Source of the DNA: Desulfobacterales bacterium
GTDB lineage: Bacteria > Desulfobacterota > Desulfobacteria > Desulfobacterales > ETH-SRB1
NCBI GenBank assembly: GCA_030610995.1
Contig: JAUWQO010000014.1
Span: 1 to 40,130, forward strand
DNA length: 40,130 bases
Direction of reading: 5' to 3'
Shown here: positions 5,574 through 13,935 of the stretch, piece after piece
How positions within the stretch are numbered: position 1 is the stretch's first letter
Layout of the letters: every line of letters starts with the position of its first letter
The notes under the pieces: model-generated
Told to the model about the DNA's origin: nothing
The model's database searches: none
What the model saw: the letters and a program-made list of their open reading frames with translations, nothing else
Translations under genes and position numbers: made by a program

Positions 5574-6943
5574 AGACTTTAAGGCATCCTGCATCTTTCA
5601 GGGATCCAAGTGGGTTTATTTTTATAGAAGATAGTGTTGTTTTTCGCCAAATCAACCAATGCTATCGGAAAAATTATGACTACTTGATGGGTTCCGGGCT
5701 ATATGAGACTTTGGCGGGACAGAATCTTATCATCCCTCATATAGAATCGCCTTATATGAAGGTTGAGTCACCTGAAGCCTATAAAGTGATTAAACCTGAG
5801 CCCTTATCATTTATATCCTATCCTTATGAATGGTGTTTTGGCCAGCTTAAAGACGCTGCTTTGCTGACGCTCCGAATTCAGCGTAAAGCACTGGAATTTG
5901 AAATGGCTTTGAAAGATGCCAGTGCCTATAATATTCAATTTTGGAATGGGAAGCCGGTATTGATAGATACCCTTTCTTTTGATCGGTACAGGGCAGGAAG
6001 CCCTTGGATAGCTTACAGACAGTTTTGTCAGCATTTTCTTGCTCCTTTATCGCTGATGAAATATCGAGATATTCGCTTTGGCCAACTTTTAAGAGTCTAT
6101 TTGGATGGGATTCCTCTGGATTTTGCCAGTTCACAACTTCCATTACGATCCTGCTTTAGTCTTTCTCTGTATTCCCACATCCATCTTCACGCCAAATATC
6201 AGCGATCCTTTGCTGATAAAACATCTGATTCTAAAACAAAAAAAATCAGCCGCCTTGGGATATTGGGAATTATTGACAGTTTGGAGTCAGGAATTAAAAG
6301 GCTGGAGTGGCAAACGCCGGATACTGAGTGGGGAGATTATTATGATGATACTAATTATTCAGAAGCGGCCTTTGACCATAAGAAGAGGTTGATTGATGAA
6401 TACTTGGAAATGGCGCATCCGGGGCTGGTTTTTGATATGGGAGCAAACACCGGAGAATTTAGCAGGCTGGCAAGTGAAAGAGGAATTCAGACCATCTCCT
6501 TTGACATAGATCCGGTCGCTGTTGAAAAGAACTACCAAAATTCTATCAGGAACAAGGATACCTGCATACTTCCTTTGCTCTTAGATTTAACTAATCCCAG
6601 TCCTGGTCTCGGGTGGGCACATGAAGAGCGTTCTTCCTTAATGGAACGTGGCCCTGCGGATATGCTTTTGGCTCTTGCACTGATTCATCATCTTGCTATC
6701 TCCAATAATCTGCCATTTATCCATATCGCCAAATATTTTGCTACGTTAGGTAATAACATTATTATCGAATTTGTTCCTAAAGAAGACTCCCAGGTTCAAC
6801 GGCTTTTAACTACTCGTGAAGATATTTTTTCAACTTATCACCAAGATTCATTTGAAAAAGCTTTCAAAACTTATTTCGACATTAAAGAGATGGCAAAAAT
6901 TGAAGGCTCTCATCGGGTACTTTATTTGATGGAAAAGAGATGA
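5570..6943 (+). CDS. SAM-dependent methyltransferase, nodulation-protein-NoeA-like
   Basis: A 457-residue cytosolic protein if it starts at the ATG overlapping the previous stop; a longer reading from 5504 would lie inside the preceding gene and is unlikely. The N-terminal half (SFRDPSGFIFIEDSVVFRQI, then WCFGQLKDAALLTLRIQRKA) is a family-specific region. The C-terminal half is a class I methyltransferase with motif I VFDMGANTGEFSRLA near residue 287, the acidic strand end ISFDIDPVAVE, and LLALALIHHLAISNNLP further on. The likely role is methylating a sugar or lipid-linked intermediate. The stop overlaps the next start (6940-6943). Confidence 0.75.
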   Translation: MKTLRHPASFRDPSGFIFIEDSVVFRQINQCYRKNYDYLMGSGLYETLAGQNLIIPHIESPYMKVESPEAYKVIKPEPLSFISYPYEWCFGQLKDAALLTLRIQRKALEFEMALKDASAYNIQFWNGKPVLIDTLSFDRYRAGSPWIAYRQFCQHFLAPLSLMKYRDIRFGQLLRVYLDGIPLDFASSQLPLRSCFSLSLYSHIHLHAKYQRSFADKTSDSKTKKISRLGILGIIDSLESGIKRLEWQTPDTEWGDYYDDTNYSEAAFDHKKRLIDEYLEMAHPGLVFDMGANTGEFSRLASERGIQTISFDIDPVAVEKNYQNSIRNKDTCILPLLLDLTNPSPGLGWAHEERSSLMERGPADMLLALALIHHLAISNNLPFIHIAKYFATLGNNIIIEFVPKEDSQVQRLLTTREDIFSTYHQDSFEKAFKTYFDIKEMAKIEGSHRVLYLMEKR

Positions 6944-8427
6944 TGAATAAGCGAATATTTCACTATTTTTGCTTTGGACTGGCGTTAAGCAGTATGTTCT
7001 TTTATCCTCTGACAGCCTCCCTCAATGATTCTCCTTTTTATATGCATTGGAGAGCAATACATACTTATGAATTCCTCCTGTCTTGGTTGGGAATTGCGAT
7101 ACTGCTTTCTTTTGTATTATGGTTTTCTTTTGAAAAATTAAGTAGTCGTAGTGGGCTTTCTATCATATTTGCAGTTTCCATTTTGCCTTTCATTTCCATG
7201 GGAATTCATATATGCAGGCAGATTGGTTTGAAAAAAGAGCTAATTTGGTTGTTCCAAAACCGATTTTCCTATGGTTTCATTTTGGTAATTTTCCTTTTTA
7301 CGATGGTTATCCTCGTTCATCCGAAAATGGATAGTTGGCGAAAGAAAATTCAATCACTTTATACTATTGCACTGATCGTTCTTTCCCCGCTGTCTCTGCT
7401 ATCTTTATATACCGTCATAAACTTCGGTTTTTGCGAGCAGCCGGGGATAGAATTATTGACTGACAAGCCTGTTTTTTCATCGAACCCTGGAAAAAATACG
7501 CCAACAGATAATATTTACATACTATTGTTTGATGAAATGTCTTATGAATACCTTTATGATAATAATTTAATAAGAGAAATCTACCCAAACATCAGTGCAT
7601 TTGCATCCTCATCCGATAATTTCCACTCTGCCGATTCACCGGGTGGTGGCACCCTGTCTTCAATTCCTGCCCTGTTGCTGGGTAAAAATAAGTTGGAAAT
7701 TAAGACAGTGGGTAATGATATATTTTCAGTGAATGAACAAAACGAATTAATCCCTCTCAGACTTTATCCTGACAATTTATTTTCAATGGCTACGCATAAG
7801 GGATACTATACAGCTTTATTCGGTTGGTATCTTCAATATGAGAAGATTGTCGGAAATATTGCAGATGATTGCATCTCTTTCGGTATGTACAACTACTCAA
7901 GTCTAAGTGAAAAATTCTCTATATTAAACCCAATATTAACTACAATCTTTACTTGGCCGCAGAATTACCCCTTTGGCTTCTTTAAAAAGCCAATGTATGC
8001 TGTTTTCCATAAAAAAAATGTGGAAAATATTTTTAATCTAGGATTTACAGCCCTTTCCAGAACTGAGCCTTCTTTTATCTTTTTACACTTTCCGATTCCG
8101 CATAATCCCTTTGTCTATGATATCGGGGGATTTAATCCTGCGTTTGATCCTTTCTTAGAGACTGATGAAAATTATATAAACCAACTCAAATATGTTGACT
8201 GGATGGTCGGAAAATACCTGAAGGAGATGAAATCAAGGAATAAATTTGATAATTCGACAATCATACTTATGTCTGATCATAATTTCCGAAGCAAGACAGA
8301 GAAAGATAAGTGGTCGAGAATTCCTTTAATTATAAAACGAAAAGGACAGAATAAACGCCGAGATTTTTATGAGTCGGTGGCAGCCGTAAATTTAATTAAA
8401 GACCTTTTAGTGTATCCTCAGAGATAA
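6940..8427 (+). CDS. Membrane sulfatase-fold hydrolase/transferase
   Basis: A 495-residue protein with several N-terminal membrane helices (about the first 145 residues) and an extracytoplasmic alkaline-phosphatase/sulfatase-fold domain. Metal-site features are NIYILLFDEMSYEYLYD near residue 190, a probable Thr nucleophile in SPGGGTLSSIPALLLG near 237, FIFLHFPIPHNPF near 383 and TIILMSDHNF near 445. Membrane enzymes of this type (LtaS/EptA-like) transfer phospho-groups to lipids or glycans, but no specific substrate can be read from the sequence. It starts with overlapping ATGs at the end of the methyltransferase gene, so these are co-translated. Confidence 0.72.
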   Translation: MMNKRIFHYFCFGLALSSMFFYPLTASLNDSPFYMHWRAIHTYEFLLSWLGIAILLSFVLWFSFEKLSSRSGLSIIFAVSILPFISMGIHICRQIGLKKELIWLFQNRFSYGFILVIFLFTMVILVHPKMDSWRKKIQSLYTIALIVLSPLSLLSLYTVINFGFCEQPGIELLTDKPVFSSNPGKNTPTDNIYILLFDEMSYEYLYDNNLIREIYPNISAFASSSDNFHSADSPGGGTLSSIPALLLGKNKLEIKTVGNDIFSVNEQNELIPLRLYPDNLFSMATHKGYYTALFGWYLQYEKIVGNIADDCISFGMYNYSSLSEKFSILNPILTTIFTWPQNYPFGFFKKPMYAVFHKKNVENIFNLGFTALSRTEPSFIFLHFPIPHNPFVYDIGGFNPAFDPFLETDENYINQLKYVDWMVGKYLKEMKSRNKFDNSTIILMSDHNFRSKTEKDKWSRIPLIIKRKGQNKRRDFYESVAAVNLIKDLLVYPQR

Positions 8428-8431
8428 TTAC

Positions 8432-8617
8432 ATGAGTTTCCATCCATTTAGTTTTTATGCTCAAAAATATTATACCCAGATGGATGATGAAATTTTTGAA
8501 TTCTTTGCTGCATACTCTTTTTTTGTCTTTAGTATTATGAGTGGTGTGAAACATTACATTAAGAAGAGGCTGGATCTTAGTAGTCTTAACAAAACAGAAC
8601 GAGGTCTGAAATTTTAA
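8432..8617 (+). CDS. Hypothetical 61-residue protein
   Basis: A short frame 4 nt after the sulfatase-fold gene with a hydrophobic centre (FFAAYSFFVFSIM) and a basic tail. There is no clear ribosome-binding site and no recognised family. It may be a coupled small protein, a relic or chance. Confidence 0.3.
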   Translation: MSFHPFSFYAQKYYTQMDDEIFEFFAAYSFFVFSIMSGVKHYIKKRLDLSSLNKTERGLKF

Positions 8618-8650
8618 AACGCAAAGATTTATTTAAAGTTTTTTTTCTTG

Positions 8651-8675
8651 TCGCCCCTTGGCGTTCTTGGCGGTA
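8651..8675 (+). repeat. CTTGGCGTTCTTGGCGGTAA repeat
   Basis: This matches the TTGGCGGT core seen at 2191-2216 and, inverted, at 20453-20468. It lies just before the deacetylase start codon, where its GGCGG could serve as a weak ribosome-binding site. Confidence 0.6.
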
Positions 8676-8684
8676 ATCGTATAA

Positions 8685-9626
8685 ATGAATTCTCTAAAAC
8701 CTTTAATCAAACAGCTTCTATTTAAAGCCAGGTTCTACAAGCTAACCTCTCTACAGAATAGATTCTACATCATCCCCTATCACATGATAGTGGATAAAAC
8801 CAACGGGTTCTACCCGGAAACGTCAACCCGTGATTTTGAAAAGCAGATCGTCCATTTTGCCAAGAATTATAAAATCATATCCCTGAACGAAATCGTTGAA
8901 CGAATAAAAAACAAGAGATCCCTTCGCCGTTGCGTTGCTATTACCTTTGACGATGGATTTCGGGATAATTATGAAATTGCCTATCCGATTCTTAAAAAAT
9001 ATAACGTACCTGCTACTATTTTTTTGACAACCGGCTACATCAACAGCGGAACGGCTCCCTGGTTTATAAAATTGCGATACATTTTCATGCAAACAGCTAA
9101 AACTCATATCCACTTGTCTCACAACGGCGCTATCATCTCTCACCCCATGCATACAAAAGACGAAAAATTTGTAGCTTCTGATAGAGCAATGGTGCATCTG
9201 AAAAATTGTCCTGACAACGATAGGCTTCCACTTCTTGATAGATTGTGCGAACAGCTTGGAGTTAACGAATTCAATGGACTTAATAATTTAATGCTTACCT
9301 GGGATCAAATCAAGGAGATGGCAGAAAATGGAATTTCCTTTGGAACACACACCGTGAGCCATCCCATACTGAGCCGAACGTCTTTGGAAATGGCTGAAAG
9401 GGAAATTCGTGAATCGAAAAGAACGATTGAGGAGAAAATAGGAAAATCCGTTACCAGCTTTGCCTATCCGTTTGGCAAAAAATCACAATATAGCTCTGCA
9501 CTATTTCCGATCCTGCTGGATTTCGAATTCAAATGTGCGGTCACAACTGAAACAGAACCAAACACTCACAGGGTCAATCTCTTTGAACTCAACCGCCCTG
9601 TGCCCTGGGAATTTTCGTTACTGTAA
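8685..9626 (+). CDS. Polysaccharide deacetylase (CE4/NodB fold)
   Basis: A 313-residue CE4 enzyme. Motif 1 CVAITFDDGFRDNY lies near residue 83, the His pair GTHTVSHP near 219, and the later FAYPFGK motif near 257. The family removes N- or O-acetyl groups from glycans using a bound metal. No signal peptide is evident, although the basic N-terminus might be membrane-associated. It shares the strand and general direction of the acyltransferase genes that follow. Deacetylation could create the free amines that the FemAB-like enzymes farther along might use. Confidence 0.88.
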   Translation: MNSLKPLIKQLLFKARFYKLTSLQNRFYIIPYHMIVDKTNGFYPETSTRDFEKQIVHFAKNYKIISLNEIVERIKNKRSLRRCVAITFDDGFRDNYEIAYPILKKYNVPATIFLTTGYINSGTAPWFIKLRYIFMQTAKTHIHLSHNGAIISHPMHTKDEKFVASDRAMVHLKNCPDNDRLPLLDRLCEQLGVNEFNGLNNLMLTWDQIKEMAENGISFGTHTVSHPILSRTSLEMAEREIRESKRTIEEKIGKSVTSFAYPFGKKSQYSSALFPILLDFEFKCAVTTETEPNTHRVNLFELNRPVPWEFSLL

Positions 9627-9685
9627 CTTCAGATTCAGAAATTCCAAACATTGCCTTATATTAATGTTTTCCACTCATTGATTAT

Positions 9686-10792
9686 ATGTCTTTAGTCAAA
9701 ATCAACAATTTTGAGGTCGATAAACTACTTGTTAATCAACCCGATCTTACGAACCTTGCCATTTTGATAATCCTATTCATTATCGTCATTCTTTCATTAA
9801 AGAGAAGACGGACAACTTTTGGGGATGTTGCTCATTCCAACCAAGCCAAAGGCATAGCTATATTACTGATCATTGTCGGACACTTATGGGTCCATGTGTC
9901 GTCGCAAAAGCCTGCTTTGGTTTTTAGCGCAGAGGGTGTATCCTTGTTCCTTATTCTATCGGGATATGGTCTAACCAGGTCCCATCTTGTATCACCATAT
10001 TCCCTAAAGCAGTTTTTATCCAAGCGAATCAATAGGGTTTACTACCCATATTGGATTGCCACTGTGTTTATTATTGGCTTGGATTACCTGTTGTTAAATC
10101 GAACTTATTCGTCTTTTGATATACTGCTAACAACTGTGGGTGTAAACCTGAGTCAAACAACAAAACACCTTGATTACGCCAGGTGGTATATCACGTTTAT
10201 TCTTTTTTGGTATATCATCTTCTATCTGTCAACAAAATTACAGTCCAGGAACTATTCCATCTTATTGATATTTGCTATTTCATTGCTACTCTTTCCCCTT
10301 AACTATTATATCATGCACTTTGGATGGTACCAGATATACTCGTTCGCTACAGGATGTTTTATAGGATACAATTATGAATCCATACGTGATAGCTTACAAG
10401 CCCATCACGCGATATCCGTAATGGCTGCCGTTACAGGACTAATTATGGTAATACTTTGCAAACTCTACTTTTTTGGTATCTTAAAAGCTTCCTTGCCATA
10501 TTTAGTCTTTCTATTTATATATGAAGGCACAAGCATACTGTTCAGCCTGTCTGTCATAATCCTCATGTGGTACTGGGGACGGGTCAATTTAATAAGCCGA
10601 TTTTTATCCTTCACCGGAATTATTTCTTACGAATTGTTTCTTTTACACGGACTCCTGCTAATTAAATACAACTTTTTCATGAGCGGAGAAAATGTTATTT
10701 TCCCATTCTTCGTTTATCTGACAACAGTTTATATGCTTTCAATCGCCTTAAATAAATTTGCCAAAGCATTGCAACGGGTATCTATAAAATGA
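9686..10792 (+). CDS. Acyltransferase-3 family membrane protein
   Basis: A 368-residue integral membrane protein of about ten helices. The hallmark segment QAKGIAILLIIVGHLWVH carries the conserved His near residue 67, followed by EGVSLFLILSGYGLTRS and a basic loop (KRINRVYYPYW). This family moves acyl groups, usually acetyl, across the membrane to glycans. Its stop overlaps the start of an SGNH hydrolase-like gene (ATGA, 10789-10792), a pairing that fits a split O-acetylation machine. Confidence 0.87.
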   Translation: MSLVKINNFEVDKLLVNQPDLTNLAILIILFIIVILSLKRRRTTFGDVAHSNQAKGIAILLIIVGHLWVHVSSQKPALVFSAEGVSLFLILSGYGLTRSHLVSPYSLKQFLSKRINRVYYPYWIATVFIIGLDYLLLNRTYSSFDILLTTVGVNLSQTTKHLDYARWYITFILFWYIIFYLSTKLQSRNYSILLIFAISLLLFPLNYYIMHFGWYQIYSFATGCFIGYNYESIRDSLQAHHAISVMAAVTGLIMVILCKLYFFGILKASLPYLVFLFIYEGTSILFSLSVIILMWYWGRVNLISRFLSFTGIISYELFLLHGLLLIKYNFFMSGENVIFPFFVYLTTVYMLSIALNKFAKALQRVSIK

Positions 10793-11511
10793 AAGGTGTC
10801 ATGCGCAGGTGGGGCAATTCACTGCTGATATTGTTCCTCGCGGTGCTATTAGGTTTTAACACATATTATTTCTTTATTAGACGGGGAGTGGGTCTATCCT
10901 TCTATCTTAAGAAAGTCATTGAGAAACCTATAGATCCTATTTTGACTCATTCACTATACAAGGACTACAGGGCTGAATACGAATACCTTAATAGTGCTCA
11001 TCGAGGTTCTAAGTATATCGTTTTTCTGGGAGACAGCATTACGGCTCGCTTCAAAGTAAACGAATATTTCCCACACAAGAAACTATTAAACAGAGGAATC
11101 TTCTCTGATACAACCTGTGGTGTGCTCCAGCGGGTCGAAGCAAATTGCAATAACCTTGATGTCGCAAAATGCTTTATTTTGATTGGGTATAATGATTTGA
11201 AATACAGAACTGATGGGGAGATCTTAGAAAACTATGAAAAGATACTAAAAATCTTGAAGGCAGATGAGGTTTATGTGATGAGTTTGCTGCCTGTCAGTTC
11301 AAAATATCATGCCTTTGCAATAAAGATACCGCAACTGAATCAGCGTATCAAGGAAATAGCATTCAAGCACGGATGTACATACCTGGACATCTTCAGTAAA
11401 TTTGTTGGTTCTGATGGGTATATGCGAAAGGAATTTAGTACAGATGGAGTTCATCCTAACAAAGATGGCTACAGAGAACTTAGGAAAGTGCTTAAACCCT
11501 GGATCGAATGA
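10789..11511 (+). CDS. Membrane-anchored SGNH/GDSL-family esterase or acetyltransferase
   Basis: A 240-residue protein with one N-terminal membrane anchor (about residues 10-28) and an SGNH domain outside the membrane. Block I is IVFLGDSITARF near residue 80, block III is LIGYNDLK near 133, and block V is STDGVHPNKDGY near 220 with the catalytic Asp and His. SGNH domains coupled to acyltransferase-3 proteins transfer acetyl to polysaccharide. Translational overlap with the preceding gene supports that partnership. Confidence 0.85.
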   Translation: MKGVMRRWGNSLLILFLAVLLGFNTYYFFIRRGVGLSFYLKKVIEKPIDPILTHSLYKDYRAEYEYLNSAHRGSKYIVFLGDSITARFKVNEYFPHKKLLNRGIFSDTTCGVLQRVEANCNNLDVAKCFILIGYNDLKYRTDGEILENYEKILKILKADEVYVMSLLPVSSKYHAFAIKIPQLNQRIKEIAFKHGCTYLDIFSKFVGSDGYMRKEFSTDGVHPNKDGYRELRKVLKPWIE

Positions 11512-11588
11512 CAACAAACTGAGAACACCTGTGCAAGGTTGTATTATGCGGCGGATCAAAGAACAGAACAGGGAAGGATTGGTGGAAC

Positions 11589-11823
11589 ATGAAGCGTAAA
11601 AAGATCGAACAGACCCATTTCGACCAGCAGGTACAGGGGAAAAGCAAGGAAGCAACATTTTATGGCACCCCTTTTGTGCAAAAATGTACTATACAACCTG
11701 CATACCTATTCCATTTCCCAAATCGGCAATCCCCACGATAAAAGAATACTTTTTTACGGTTGCGGGGCAAGTTTTAGGACTGCCAGAGAGTTAGCGGAAC
11801 AACGAGAAAGAAACAAGGACTGA
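11589..11823 (+). pseudogene. Broken class I methyltransferase fragment
   Basis: The frame from the ATG at 11589 reads MKRKKIEQTHFDQQVQGKS and stops at about 11752. The continuation is in a second frame, where IGNPHDKRILFYGCGASFRT ARELAEQ resembles a methyltransferase motif I, and this ends at the TGA at 11821. The rest of the enzyme is absent. It is a frameshifted, truncated relic just before the rhodanese gene. The two frames join around 11725. Confidence 0.6.
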
Positions 11824-11837
11824 GGAGGTATGAGGAT

Positions 11838-12347
11838 ATGAGTACTAAGCATATGATAGTCATTATCGGCTTGATAGTGGTTCTTTTTTCATCTCTATGC
11901 TTGGCTGAAACAGCAGAAGAACAGAGAAGAAGACTGGCCCTGAAGTATGTTGACATTCCGAAAATAACTGCAAGAAAAGCCTATGCTCTATTTCAGCAAG
12001 GAAAATTGCTTATCGTAGATACCCACAGAGCAGGCCGTTTTAAAAGTCAACACTGTTCGGGTGCTATCAACATACCTGTAGATATTGTTGATAGAGTTAA
12101 GCTTACAGTCAAGAAAGATACTCCTATGGCTCTTTATTGAAGGTGACCTGGTCCAGGTGCCTCCGGTCCGGTGGCAAGAGAGCTAAGAAGGAAAGGTTTT
12201 AAGAAGATTTTTATCATTTCAGAAGGTGTCGATAAAGCTGGGGCTACAAGTGCTATGCAGAAAGCCGGGTTTATGTGGCAGTATGGCAACAAATTAGTAA
12301 AGTTTGACTCACAAGGGAAAGTAGTCCAAAAGATTCCCCTTCAATGA
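11838..12347 (+). CDS. Secreted rhodanese-like protein, probable selenoprotein with UxU motif (two in-frame TGA codons)
   Basis: Read conventionally the gene stops at TGA 12138-12140 after 100 codons. In the same frame, TGA codons 101 and 103 are followed by 66 open codons to a third TGA at 12345-12347, giving 169 residues. The protein has a signal peptide (about 1-23, ending SLCLAE), the rhodanese segments KITARKAYALFQQGKLLIVD and SGAINIPVDIVD, then the active-site strand MALY-U-R-U-PGPGASG and VARELRRKGFKKIFIISEGV. Rhodaneses I recall with a Y-C-x-C-P-N-E-A-S loop place Cys exactly where both TGAs fall. GGAGG lies about 10 nt before the ATG. A SECIS-like hairpin lies 11 nt after the second TGA. 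A decaying gene is the alternative; a broken methyltransferase lies next door. Confidence 0.62.
12158..12176 (+). promoter_or_regulatory. Candidate bacterial SECIS element
   Basis: TGCCTCCGGTCCGGTGGCA can form TGCC/GGCA (4 bp), a T-T mismatch, CCG/CGG (3 bp) and an apical GTC, so GGTC sits at the tip. The stem starts 11 nt after the second TGA, and 18 nt separate that TGA from GGTC. From memory, the E. coli fdhF element has the same spacing, a mid-stem U and an apical GGUC. An additional ACCTG-GTC-CAGGT hairpin (12146-12158) lies directly before it. Confidence 0.5.
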
Positions 12348-12393
12348 TTTCATGACAGTATTCATACGTTATTCTGAAAGATTAATCTAAGCA

Positions 12394-13935
12394 ATGAAAG
12401 CCAATATACTAAAAAACAGTTTTTTAAATAGCACCGGTTTTGTTTTCACGGCTGCGGTTACTTTTTTCATTACTCCGTTTGTCGTACACAGATTGGGTAA
12501 CGAACTCTACGGCATCTGGGTGTTGGTGATTGGTCTGACAGGATATCTCGGCCTATTGGATTTCGGTATGAGAACAGCCATAGTAAAATATGTATCTGAA
12601 TATCATGCCAAAGGGGATTATAGCGAACTGAATGGAATGAGCAGCACTGCCTTGACATTGTTTGCAACTATTGGCCTGATTTGCTGGTTAGTAGCTGTTC
12701 TGTTTTCCTTCTTCATAGAAGATGTTTTCAATGTCGGTACAGTAATGCAGATTAATTTTTTTCTATTATTGTTTATTATTGGCGCCGATGTATTTCTAAC
12801 TTTCAGCTTTATGATATTTCAAGGAAGCATAGCCGGATTTCAACGCTATGACATTTCGGTGCGAAATGGGCTCATTGCTTTTTCAGTGAGAAGTGCTTTG
12901 ATATTATTGCTATTGGGACTCGGTTACGGCATTATTGCACTCAGTATTATTGTGCTGGTTTCAAATCTGCTGGGATATCTCCTGAATTTCAAGTCCTGTG
13001 GATCTATTTGCCCTCAACTGTATTATTCGATCGGCAAGATTAGCAGGAAACACCTACACACGCTATGGCAATATTCCTGGAAGAGCTTTGTAACCAATAT
13101 ATCAGATAGAATAATATATTACTCCGATATTATTATTATAGGCATTTTTCTAGACCCTGCACATATTACTTTCTATGCGATAGCATCATCGCTCATAATT
13201 TATACGAGGCAGTTGATTCTATCTATTTCTGGAGTATTTGTACCAGCTATCAGCTCTGCCCATGCAAATGACGCTATCGCAGAAATCCATCAAATAGTTA
13301 TCGAAGGATCAAAGCTAATATTATTCGTGCTTATTCCGATATTCTGTGTTTTGGCTATAATGGGGCAGGAATTTATTCGATTGTGGATGGGGCCTGGCTA
13401 TGAAAAGACCTATCAGGTTTTGTTTATTCTATTGACTTCACAGTTTTTTGTCCTTTCACAATATGGAGTAACTCTTGTGCTATATGGTTTAGCAAAGCAT
13501 GAAGTACTTGCTCACATTAATATGGTCATAGCTGTTCTGAATATTATTTTGTCAGTGATTTTGGTTCAATACTGGGGAATCATCGGCGTTGCCTTAGGTT
13601 CTGCAATACCATTGGCTCTTCTAAGAATACTTTTAATACCAAAACGTGTGTTTAAACTGATAAATATGAAATTTGGTTTTTTTTATAAAGAGATTATACT
13701 ACGAGTTTCTATCGTATTTTTGTTCTACATTGTGTTATTGCTATGTCTGAAATATACAATTGACGCCAGTACATGGTTTGGATTCATCTCAATTTCAGGT
13801 ATATCTTTAATAGTATATCTTGTGATTTTCTATCTTGTTGGGCTGAAAACGCATGAACGATCAAAAATCAATGTTTTTGTCCTTTCACAACTCAAGAAAA
13901 TGCAATCCCTATACAAAGGAGGCACATACAGGTGA
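12394..13935 (+). CDS. Wzx-type polysaccharide flippase
   Basis: A 513-residue, strongly hydrophobic protein with about 12-14 membrane helices. The N-terminal region FFITPFVVHRLGNELYGIWV and GLLDFGMRTAIVKYVSEYHA is typical of the MATE-like oligosaccharide flippases that carry lipid-linked repeat units across the inner membrane. A C-terminal polysaccharide-biosynthesis region is also present. Its stop overlaps the next start (13932-13935). It opens the long export and decoration unit. Confidence 0.87.
   Translation: MKANILKNSFLNSTGFVFTAAVTFFITPFVVHRLGNELYGIWVLVIGLTGYLGLLDFGMRTAIVKYVSEYHAKGDYSELNGMSSTALTLFATIGLICWLVAVLFSFFIEDVFNVGTVMQINFFLLLFIIGADVFLTFSFMIFQGSIAGFQRYDISVRNGLIAFSVRSALILLLLGLGYGIIALSIIVLVSNLLGYLLNFKSCGSICPQLYYSIGKISRKHLHTLWQYSWKSFVTNISDRIIYYSDIIIIGIFLDPAHITFYAIASSLIIYTRQLILSISGVFVPAISSAHANDAIAEIHQIVIEGSKLILFVLIPIFCVLAIMGQEFIRLWMGPGYEKTYQVLFILLTSQFFVLSQYGVTLVLYGLAKHEVLAHINMVIAVLNIILSVILVQYWGIIGVALGSAIPLALLRILLIPKRVFKLINMKFGFFYKEIILRVSIVFLFYIVLLLCLKYTIDASTWFGFISISGISLIVYLVIFYLVGLKTHERSKINVFVLSQLKKMQSLYKGGTYR

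Noticed and set aside
11589-11823. Second recoded gene (programmed frameshift) in the methyltransferase fragment
   Set aside because: Besides the frame change, the rest of the domain is missing, so decay is the simpler explanation.
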